Below are positions 24,701 through 36,700 of a stretch of DNA of 64,000 bases, in pieces. A model generated the notes under the pieces. That model was given only the letters and a program-made list of their open reading frames with translations, was not told the DNA's origin and did no database searches. The DNA lies in NCBI GenBank assembly GCA_963995525.1, contig OZ023205.1:46578704-46642703 (forward strand). Direction: 5' to 3'. The position numbers and the translations under genes were made by a program. The stretch comes from Escarpia spicata. Its lineage: Eukaryota > Annelida > Polychaeta > Sabellida > Siboglinidae. Each line of letters opens with the position of its first letter. The first letter of the stretch is position 1.

Positions 24701-27700
24701 CAGCCACAGCGGGGTTTGAGGTGAGATGACCATAGACTCACTTGTTCTCTAGCATGCACCAGCCACAGTGGGGTTTGAGGTGAGATGACCATTGACTCAC
24801 CTGTTCTATAGCATGCACCAGCCACAGCGGGGTTTGAGGTGAGATGACCATTGACTCACCTGTTTTATAGCATGCAACAGCCACAGCGGGGTTTCAGGTG
24901 AGATGACCATAGACTCACCTGTTCTCTAGCATGCACCAGCCACAGCGGGGTTTGAGGTGAGATGACCATAGACTCACTTGTTCTCTAGCATGCACCAGCC
25001 ACAGCGGGGTTTGAGGTAAGATGATCATAGACTCACTTGTTCTCTAGCATGCACCAGCCACAGCGGGGTTTGAGGTGAGATGATCATAGACTCACTTGTT
25101 CTCTAGCATGCACCAGCCACAGCGGGGTTTGAGGTGAGATGATCATAGACTCACTTGTTCTCTAGCTTGCACCAACCACAGCGGGGTTTGAGGGGAGATG
25201 ATCATAGACTCACTTGTTCTCTAGCATGCACCAGCCACAGCGGGGTTTGAGGTGAGATGACCATAGACTCACTTGTTCTCTAGCATGCACCAGCCACAGC
25301 GGGGTTTGAGGTGAGATGATCATAGACTCACTTGTTCTCTAGCATGCACCTGCCACAGCGGGGTTTGAGGGGAGATGATCATAGACTCACTTGTTCTCTA
25401 GCATGCACCAGCCACAGCGGGGTTTGAGGGGAGATGATCATAGACTCACTTGTTCTCTAGCATGCACCAACCACAGCGGGGTTTGAGGGGAGATGATCAT
25501 AGACTCACTTGTTCTCTAGCATGCACCAGCCACAGCGGGGTTTGAGGTGAGATGACCATAGACTCACTTGTTCTCTAGCATGCACCAGCCACAGTGGGGT
25601 TTGAGGTGAGATGACCATAGACTCACTTGTTCTCTAGCATGCACCAGCCACAGCGGGGTTTGAGGTGAGATGATCATAGACTCACTTGTTCTCTAGCATG
25701 CACCAGCCACAGCGGGGTTTGAGGTGAGATGATCATAGACTCACCTGTTCTCTAGCATGCACCAGCCACAGCGGGGTTTGAGGTGAGATGACCATAGACT
25801 CACTTGTTCTCTAGCATGCACCAGCCACAGTGGGGTTTGAGGTGAGATGACCATTGACTCACCTGTTCTATAGCATGCACCAGCCACAGCGGGGTTTGAG
25901 GTGAGATGACCATTGACTCACCTGTTTTATAGCATGCAACAGCCACAGCGGGGTTTCAGGTGAGATGACCATAGACTCACCTGTTCTCTAGCATGCACCA
26001 GCCACAGCGGGGTTTGAGGTGAGATGACCATAGACTCACTTGTTCTCTAGCATGCACCAGCCACAGCGGGGTTTGAGGTAAGATGATCATAGACTCACTT
26101 GTTCTCTAGCATGCACCAGCCACAGCGGGGTTTGAGGTGAGATGATCATAGACTCACTTGTTCTCTAGCATGCACCAGCCACAGCGGGGTTTGAGGTGAG
26201 ATGATCATAGACTCACTTGTTCTCTAGCTTGCACCAACCACAGCGGGGTTTGAGGGGAGATGATCATAGACTCACTTGTTCTCTAGCATGCACCAGCCAC
26301 AGCGGGGTTTGAGGTGAGATGACCATAGACTCACTTGTTCTCTAGCATGCACCAGCCACAGCGGGGTTTGAGGTGAGATGATCATAGACTCACTTGTTCT
26401 CTAGCATGCACCTGCCACAGCGGGGTTTGAGGGGAGATGATCATAGACTCACTTGTTCTCTAGCATGCACCAGCCACAGCGGGGTTTGAGGGGAGATGAT
26501 CATAGACTCACTTGTTCTCTAGCATGCACCAACCACAGCGGGGTTTGAGGGGAGATGATCATAGACTCACTTGTTCTCTAGCATGCACCAGCCACAGCGG
26601 GGTTTGAGGTGAGATGACCATAGACTCACTTGTTCTCTAGCATGCACCAGCCACAGTGGGGTTTGAGGTGAGATGACCATAGACTCACTTGTTCTCTAGC
26701 ATGCACCAGCCACAGCGGGGTTTGAGGTGAGATGACCATAGACTCACTTGTTCTCTAGCATGCACCAGCCACAGTGGGGGTCAGCTGCAGCATGGCACGC
26801 ACCACAACTCTTGTAGGGAGAACAGTTTGATAACTGCACCATGTGCACCTGGAACAAATAAAAAAATATAATATTGTATATAAAAGGATGGTCTCATGGG
26901 TTTACATGGTCCAATGTCACATTATGCATCTAGAGTTGGTTCAAACCAACGCCTCATATAATATAGAATACACTGGAGAAAACAATGAGGCATATAGAAT
27001 ATACTGGGGAAACACAACAATCTAAAATATAATAGGGAAAACAACGATATATCTAAAATAACATGGGAAAAACAATGATATATCAAGAATATAATGGGGG
27101 AAACAGTGATGTATCTAGAATATAATGGGAGAAACCAATGATATATCCAGAATATAATGGGGGTAACAGTGATATATCTAGAATATAATGGGAGAAACCA
27201 ATGATATATCCAGAATATAATGGGGGAAACCAATTATATATCTAGAATATAATGGGGAAAACAATGATATATCAAGAATGTAATGGGGAAAACAGTGATA
27301 TATCTAGAATATAATGGGAGAAACCAATGATATATCCAGAATATAATGGGGGAAACCAATTATGTATCTAGAATATAATGGGAAAACAATGATATATCTA
27401 GAATATAATGGGTAAAAACATTTATATTTCCTGTATTTCAGTCTTCACAATTTTTTTGAAAACTTACTATTTTTTATATAAATCAAGAAAAGCTCAATCA
27501 TTCAACCAAATATACCCATTGAAGGGTTCATAAACATTCTAATCTGCTGACTACATTAAATTGTAAAAATATTTTTCTTCCATGTATTATATACATAAAT
27601 AATAGTTTTACCATTATCAGCTTTCATGTACCCCATATTAATTTATGTGTGCATGTTGAACATACCTGTCGTTAGCTTTGTCAAGTTATCTACACTACTG

Positions 27701-30700
27701 ACCCATATACTTTGTACTGTGCACTTTACACGTCCTTATTTAGGTGTTGACATATACACTGTCATTATGTTGTGAAGAGGCATCAACTGAAGTCCTCCAT
27801 TCAATAAGCGGGGCACATTAAGCTGAGATAATCTCTAACAAGATCAGATTGTATGCATCTCCTACAAGTTCACCATACCAAATTTATACATTTAGTAGTC
27901 GTGTACATAATGGGTTATGGCACCGATACACACCACACAAATGTATCTACATGCTTAAAACATAATTACTTATATTTAGGGCAAGACTGAACACCGCTGA
28001 GTTCTATATTACTAGGTTGTGCCCTTACATTTCTGCCGAGGCAATGCCATTATGTCGCTTATGAATGTCATTAGAAATTGAACATGACACTCTAGAAATA
28101 TGAATAGACCACACACTGTCTGCAAGTCATGTTAAGCAAACCGAAGACACACATTTAATGTCAAGGTCACAATCAAGGTCAATCTCACAAAGGTCAAATA
28201 TTATAATACACATTCAGTGTCGTCACAATCAGATCAACATCAAAATTATATAGTAAAAAATGCACAAAAATACACACTTTATGCAAAACAAAATATTCAA
28301 GAACATCAAAATTAAATCCAAGGTCAAGACAGATAGTCAAGGTCAAGTTCCGTCTGATGCACTGTTACCTTTGAAGATGTTAATACGTATGCATGTGTGT
28401 CGCTGGAGTTCAGTAAGAGGTCATGCTGGATGGCCATTCCAAGTTCAATGTCCACTATACCATAGACAGGGTCGGGTGTCTGTGGTCCAGTGCTTGGCCA
28501 AAGCACCATCTGGGAGACAACAGGTAGGACAGCTCTATCAATGGCAGCAAGACAATCAGTGATCCAGAATTTGATTTTAAAATAGACAGAAATGAAACAA
28601 GTTGTCTTTTTATTCGGTTTAGTAATAAATGAAAAACATATGGTAATTAAAATGGTTTTACAACAAATGACAAACATAATTAAAATGTCTTTATTAGTAT
28701 TTGTTTGTTGCTTATTTAAATATGTATTCAGTTGACAAAATCACAACTCCGAAATCACAACACTGGAATAAGTATATAATATGAAATGTGTACAGAAATC
28801 AAATAAAGATTTATAAATGAAAAAAACCGGCCTTTTGGGATGTTGTACACCAAAAGAGAAAAAAACACCCTGAAAAGCTATGAATTAAACCCTAACCAAA
28901 TATTTTAATTCAAAAATGTTCACATAAAAACCTGGCCAGGGACAACATTGCCAACATTTTGAGGGCAAACATTTTTTTATTTCACATGACTCTTTGTAAA
29001 ATGAACAAGAAAAAAATTGATTTGTCCACCACCAAAATTGTGTATTTGAGAAGTGTAATAAGTGACCTGAATATTATTAGGGTCATTACGGAATAATTTA
29101 CTCCCCCATGACAAGGCACCAGGGGAACTGAAGAAGGAATTTGAGTTTTAGTGTCTACTTAGCATTATTAGACATGTGTTTCCAATGTCCTCCCCTTATG
29201 CAAGTGCTAGGATGGTGGCAATTAAGATGTGCTGAAATGATTGAAACACTGACTCACTGAGTGGACTTGGTGACTGCTGATTACCAAGAAGAGGCATAAT
29301 CTTAAGCCATGGCTGGTAGCCTTGTACTGTAGGCCTGTAGCTATAGAGCACAGACCACAATAGTATCAGTGCTAACATTTTTGTTTTATTATAAGGAGAC
29401 TGGGCCATCAAAAATGCTGAAACGTCCTTTCAGTCTCAGCCACTGCAATAATTTCATTGATTATGCTGGACAAGTTTAGTTTAAATTGTATCTCTCTAGT
29501 GTCTTTTAATCATGCTTACCCTAAAAACCGGCAGTCTTCACCCAATAATAATATGCCCAATATTATTGTGTTACCACCAAATACTTACACACCACTAAAT
29601 GCATACAGACTGCTTCATGTTTGACTCTTTTAATCATGCTTACCCTCAAAATTGGCAGTTTTCACCCAATAGTAATATGCCCAATATTATTACTTTTTGG
29701 AATGCTACAACCAAGCATCTACACACCGTGAAATGCTATCATGGAATTCACACTGCATGACCTAAATTCTCTTGGGCAAATTTGGCTAAAAGGAGTCATT
29801 TTGTTTAACTAAATAAAATATTTGTTAACAAATTTTTTAAAATATGAATTGTGATCTATCCCCAAGACTGAAATTAAAGATAAAGTTGCGCCACCTACCG
29901 GATTTTCCGGTGGAACTAACGTATACATGTAAAGCGAGTGAATTTCTTGTATATTTTGATCGATAAGACAGTACATTTATTTTTTTAATCACGTGACCAG
30001 TGTATATGTGTACAGTAGGTAAAGTAGATATATGATGTGAAGTTTGGTGACTATAGGTGACCGTTTTCATGTTTTTTTGGAGGTGCGGGTCTAAACTGCA
30101 AAACTTAAACTTTCAGTTTTAAAGTACAACTTGTTTCTGATTTTCTTCCGACCGTGCATGTATTTCGACTCCGGCCGGCTTGACTGTGATATGTCACATG
30201 ACAGATTTGTGTTAAATGGTTTAAGGGATATTTGTGTTATCTTTTAACAATAATTTGCCTATGCATTTAAGGATTTTCTTTAAATTAAAGGAAAACAAAA
30301 GGCAACGTTTTGGTGTTGAGCATCCAAGAGAGTTAATACAAACTAACAATTTCCAACTACAATCAAATTTTTAATGTCAGCGGTTTACCAGGAAACATTT
30401 TTTAACACACAACTACCGAATTTCTATGGACTACGCCATTGTTAGAAGAAAATGACATCACACTGTCGTAACTCACTTCGTAAATTTTCTGCGTACTGTT
30501 TGTTCCCAACTCCGTTAGGTGGCGCTATGGTAAGTGTACCAATTAAACTATGTGCGCATGCGCTGTGACTGTGTAAATAAGATGGCTTTCCAATTCTTCG
30601 GAAGACAACGAAAACCAAATCGATTTCGAAGCAGCTGGTTACCAGGTTTGAACTACAAAAACAAGGGCCTGTGTTGGAAGATAGGGCAGAGGCGCGTGCC

Positions 30701-33700
30701 AGTGGGCACGAACAGGAAGGCCCATGGGCAGTGGAAATGTCGAGGCACATACCATGCCGAGATGACATTAACTGGTGTCGGTGTGGAAAATGCTGCAGCG
30801 ATCTCCTTGTTCAGGAACAAGAACTGAATATGTCTGTTGCCAGGAGGCGGTTGCTACTCGACAGCAATGCTGTTGGTGAAGGTAATTATTAATCTGTTTA
30901 GCTTATAGTTTAAATAACCGATGAGCCTAAGTTCCGGGCTGCGTATGAACAGCGAGAGATGATCGCTCGGGCAGGGACACGTCACTTGTCTTACATTTGG
31001 GATTGGTTGACGTTTAACTTAGACGTTAGATCTCACTCTCAGTGCCACTGAACTCAGTGTTTGAACTTTGACATGTCCATTTTCGAATACCACCCATGGC
31101 TGTACCCTCACTTTTTAAAAGAAATGTAGTTGAATGGTTCCATGATTCATGTGATCCAAAATTGTACAGGGCAGAGCTATGATAGAAAATAAGCAGGAAT
31201 TAACTCCCCTTTTGTTCTATCCATGTCGACACTCTTCACATTCGCAATAATGGCTATGCATGTATGAACAATATGTGGCAGTACTACTTTTTAAACACAT
31301 GGCAGGTAGATAGATTATTTTTAACTTAATGCATATTGCAATTTTTCCATCCAAAGTTTACATTGGCTCTTATGAATAAAATATACCTTGAACATTTTTT
31401 AGCCAGAGCCCCCATTTGTTTTGGTGACAAAGAAAATGACCACCGTTTTGTGCAAATATTGACACATTTCAAAACGGCCTTCCTTAATCTGCATGATATT
31501 TCTATGGATCCAGGTATAATACTGGGATGAATACAGTTAGAGGATCGTGATGCATTCATTGTGAAATTTGTTCAGAATAATAATCCATGTTTGCTTAACA
31601 TTTGTGTAAAACTATTATTTAAATGCTTAATTCTTTGTTACAGGTGGACTGCTGTGCATTACAAACAGCAGGGGATTTAGAATTCTTTGTTTGGAGCAGG
31701 TGATGCTGCAGAATGGGAATTATGCCGTCCAACAAACAAGTACATATATATGTGCATGCATTGTTACAAGACCAGTGAAATATGTTGTTAAATATTTATT
31801 GAAATGTATTAATAATGAACACAATACAACATCATAGTAGCACTAGCAATAAAAATATATATATATAATTTTATCAGCAATCTCATGCCTGATGCCAAAA
31901 TTATTAACAATCTTCCAGGGAAAGTACTTATTGGACTTACCATACGTCATCTACCATAGACATGCTAAGCAAATTCACATCATTGAACTGACTACCATTT
32001 GAACCTAACATCAAGAAAGATCATGTATTCAAAACTAACAAGTATGTTGCACTAATCCATGATGTAAACAATAACGGAATAAAATCAGAATTAACATGCA
32101 TTGAAATAGGTTGCAGAGGCTATGTATCTGATCCCAACAAATCTAAGACTGACAACCTCCTTAAAATCTCTTTGAATAAAACCACCAACAAAACAACTAA
32201 TTCAATCGTATGCTTGTCTAAACTAGCCCGGCTAACGTCATTCACCCTTTCTAAATGTAAAGACGAACCACACTGGTTTGACCCAAGACTAATTTAAATA
32301 TGATGACCATCACCCTAATATGACAATTACAAAATAAAATTCCCCTCAACAGCAAGTAATCCTACATAAATGTGTTCATTTTCAATATGACTTACTTTAA
32401 CCGTTAGTCATTATTTACCTTAGCCTGCTACAATATACTACTATACATAGTTATTTACTGTATTCACACATGTACTTGGGTTATCGTTTCACACTTTATT
32501 GTATTCTACTGTATGAATAAAGTGATACTCTCTCACTACAGAACAAATTATAATGGTTCCACTTAAGTTATCATAGATACAATGTTTGTTGCACCGTCAT
32601 AATTTGTTCTGTAGTGTAAAATTATCAATATTTGCCTTATTCCAGATGAACACATGTTTAAAGGTAAACAATTTATATAACGGAATGGTGTCGTTGTAGA
32701 ACCGATTTTTATATGTCATTTATTTACAATGTCAGATGTTTGTTTGAGCCTAATTTATTTCAGGTCTCTCAGGTGGGTTTACCTGGTGGATCCATGGCAA
32801 GCTGGGATGAATGGTACAGAGAGTTCTACCAGCATGCGCCAGCCATGGAATAAGATCAAGGTTCCCTGCCCCCGATGGGGGACAACACAAGGGATACCAC
32901 GCTGGACTTGAAAACTAAACTAGACAATGTACATGTGACCTATGAAGGTGTAGGTTGATGGTGGCAGTATTTACTGTTTCTTTACAAATTGACTGACTCT
33001 TGCTGCCAGCAGATCCTCCTTCTCTGGTTTTGGGACATCTGCCCCAGTGACTGATCGCATGCAGTGTGATATTTCTTTATAAACACATCTGTCACTCGAT
33101 CCGTGAGCATTTGTAGGTCTGTTATGCAGCACCCATTGCTTGCGTCTTTTAGACCACATGACACCAGTCTCAACAGGTTTGTCTGGGCTGGGACGTGGTC
33201 GGTAGTTCCACGCCAGAGCAGACAGCATCAATCTAGCTTTCATTCCTACAGTGAAGAATAGTGCATGCAGTCTGCAAACAACTGGTGTAACACACCAGTC
33301 TATATGTTGTTAGTAAGCTGCTGTTATTTACCTTATGACTGTAGCATTCAGTGAACTTTAAAGTGCTTTTCCTGTGTAAAGTGTTGGTTGTTTTTAGTAA
33401 CAATACAATGGTCAATCATGGTAATCATAATGGTACATTAGTAAACCGATACTGATCCTTATAAATAAGGCATTCCATCATCAAATTCCTTCACATAATT
33501 TATTATAACTTGTTTTTTCTTCTTAATTTCTATATCTACTGTATATACAGTCACTGTATTTGGTCATCAAGTTGGTCATCAGGAACTTTGACTATGTAAC
33601 ATTTTTGGTCCCATACATAAGTTGGTGGTCCACATATTAACATATAACATGTAAACAGCATTTACATTATCAGTTTGGGAAGTCTGAATAAACACATTTA

Positions 33701-36700
33701 CTGATAAGGTAGTAGTCATGCTGGCTGGTACTTTTGAGTAGCCATCCTGAAAAAAACGAGTTGGATGCCTATGAAATGCAGTAATTTCGAAAACTTATTA
33801 TAATGTTAGTTATGCATAGGAGCTGATTTAGTGTATTTGGGATTCAAGTCGGTAACTGGAATTCACCTTACACTACTTGGATCGTGGTCCCTACTCATCA
33901 TCTACTCATTGCAAATCTAAAGGTTACTTGTTGCTTTGGACATGCCCCAGGTATAAAATGAATACATATCAAGTTTGGTACTTACTCCAGCAACTGTGCG
34001 TCACCGTTGCATGTTGCACAACACCACCACAGATGGTTTGATACATTCTGTATCCAATGAAGGAGGTCCTCGCATCCCTCGCCACGGGCCTTCACAGTAA
34101 ACTTGCGGCTGATGCCTTTCCCCATGTGCCACATCATGTTGGTGATCGAGCTGAAATGCAAATTACAATTATTTCTATTTTTTTATCCAAATTCAAGATA
34201 TTTTCACAACAGCTGTTACCTGTTTTTGCTGTTAGTGTGCAAAAAAAACAAGTTAGTGAAGATGTGTGCACATGGTATATTATTAAAGATATATAATATA
34301 TGATTATTGAGTGATGCCAGTATTTTATAATACAAACATGGTGTATCTGGTGAGCTCATTGATAACTATATTTGGATCACATAATTACTCCCAGAGATAT
34401 CCTTCCAAATGCAGAATTTAAATGTTTTTTTTAGAAAATGGCCATCAAATGTGGCATAATGGATAAAAATTACTTGATACTGGCACCCTTATTCCATGGA
34501 TAAGAGTGGTTTAAATGTATGTAATTGTTGTAAAATGATATCTATTCACAGTAAACATAATAAGCTATCATAATCTGGCATAAAAAAAACATTTTAGTAT
34601 TTTTTTCTATAAAAAAAACACTTTCACCTGGGTTGTATCCCCTTAACTAAAATTGAGTAACATTATGTAATTTTACTAAATACAAATGAAGCCATTTTAA
34701 ACGTTTTACAATAGAGTAAATAGTGATATTCTTCATCACATAAACAGTAGTCACACATAATTATATAGAAAGTCCAATTATATAACATCATGACATAAAT
34801 AATAGGCCAAACATTTCGATATATTACAATGTCTAATGCAATATTATTGAATGCAGAACATATTTTTGTTCATTTAACACAAAATACAGTAAGTTTTGCA
34901 ATGTTATTATAAACGACAATCATTCCAGCCCATGTTAATCCGTTACTGTAATATCGCTCACGCAACTTAATTGCCGTTAACTTTTGCTATTCGGCTATCT
35001 TCTAAAGACTAAACTCTTTGTGGTGCAATATAGCACATTCTGGTACTGTTCTGGCTTGCCTCCAGCATATCTTGCATCTCAAATGTCAACAGATTTTAAT
35101 TGGATACCAAGTAACTCGGTACTAACCTTCTTGCGATTGATTTCTCGGCGGCGGCGCGTTTGACCGAAAATATGCGTCGCTTCGACGGCTGAGGTCCGTT
35201 ACTAAATATCGTAGGCACTGCACCTGGCTTCAAACATCGACGTCGACGATGTTTTGTCGGATCTTGTGTCATTAACTGACGATATAGATTTCCTTCGAAG
35301 CACGTTTCTTCAAAATGATCTGAACATAGTGCGTTGTATTTCGAAGGCTTCCAACCAGCTCGTCCACAGTTGTGAATCCACTATTTCACTTCTGGTTGTT
35401 TCAAAGGGAAACAAAAAAGACAGCTCATTATCCTTCGCTGTACTATTGTTACAACCGTATGTAGAGCAGTGTGGCATATTGCAAGTCACGTTTTCACTGT
35501 AAGCTCAACTTATACTAATACAACGAACCGCATCCGATGAACATGAACCAACTACGCGAACTACACAAGACAGTGTGTCGTACACGGCAAAAATAATGCT
35601 GCTCATTTATTGGTTGCTTTCGGCCAAATGAACGCGTCATCAGTAAGATGGCAGTCTACATGTTATCACAGATTTCGTTAGAATGTTCCACTTTAAGACT
35701 ACATTCCGAGTAAACCACTGAACTGAAAATTTTGATTGTAGATGCAAATGGTTAGATTGTGCGAACTCTTTTAGGTGCTAAACACCACAACTTTGCCTTT
35801 TGTTTTCCTTTAAATACAAACTTACAATCGTTGTGTCTTGTGCAGACGCCATGCTAGCCTTAGGAAGTTTGGTTGTGCGCGGCCAAATTTGTGATAAGAA
35901 TTCTCATTGGCTAGAACCCTGCGGCTATTGACCAACAACAGTTCAGTTAACATAAATTGTCATAAAAGCGTCCTTCACAGCTGAACGATCAGGTGAATGC
36001 AAGAAATTGAAGAACAATTTGAAATCAGTGACATTTAATCAAATAAAGATATAAAACCAGCATTTCGCATCAGTATTTCTTTCATGTTTCGCAAATTTGG
36101 CGATCATGTGCATTTTTCTTTTTGCCAAACAGTACAAAAATTAGTGCATGGTGAATGGCGAAACCGTAGCGCAAACGCTGACTGCCAAACATCTGACATT
36201 TCATGCAATCCAACCAAGCTGGCTGAATACAGACTTTACTTCTTGGCACTTATGTCACTAACATCAGATAGATTGAGTATTTGTAGGCACTACATTTCCA
36301 GAAGTATAATTCTGGACTGACCCCTGTTATCATCAATCACTCACCTTCACTAGTTGACCCTGGTCAGTTCCCAGCAGGGCCACTATAAACTGACCAACAG
36401 GCTTCATTGCAAGACTGGTCACCACGTGTCCAGTCAGGGGGTGTACACTAAATGGACGGATGGGGTGTTGCCCCTCGATTGGGTAATTACCATTATTTTG
36501 TCCACAGCCAACATAATTCTGAAAAACAATGTACCAAGACATAATAATAAAAGTAAAAATTAAATTCCAAACAAACAAACTAGTCATTTCACAAGAGTGC
36601 AAATGTGAATATATAATGATTAAGAAAATGACAGCATTTTGTGTTTTCAACAGTAAGTCTCATTTATAAATTTATATTCACAGTAGCCAAGGTATATTTA

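Larger units (their letters stand above)
32971..35477 (-). pseudogene. THAP-domain gene with transposase-like C-terminal region, decayed
   Basis: A THAP-type zinc finger is readable leftwards from an ATG at 35477: CSTYGC, then (another frame) WIHNCGRAGWKPSKYNALCS, DHFEETCFEG and RRRCLKPGAVPTIF. C-x4-C, the C-x2-H pair in CSDH and the AVPTIF box are THAP hallmarks. The exon ends AG|GTTAGT (35127) and joins exon 34150-33986 in phase (NHLWWCCATCNGD). A last exon 33245-32971 encodes KARLMLSALAWNYRP. Between those two an exon seems missing. One frameshift at a T-run (about 35425) and a TAG just before WIHN break the THAP domain. It is nested in a plexin intron on the same strand. Confidence 0.6.

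Noticed and set aside
21420..26747. Looks like a CRISPR array (regular repeats)
   Set aside because: Units are contiguous 59-bp tandem copies without unique spacers, in an animal gene intron.
26922..27233. 103-codon minus-strand ORF rich in Ile/Tyr/Phe
   Set aside because: Translation of an AT-rich minisatellite; no signal or domain that is not repeat-derived.
35826..35852. Nine-codon first exon (MASAQDTTI|gtaagt) of the THAP gene
   Set aside because: Its phase does not fit the THAP exon and no other partner exon is visible; kept only as part of the promoter note.
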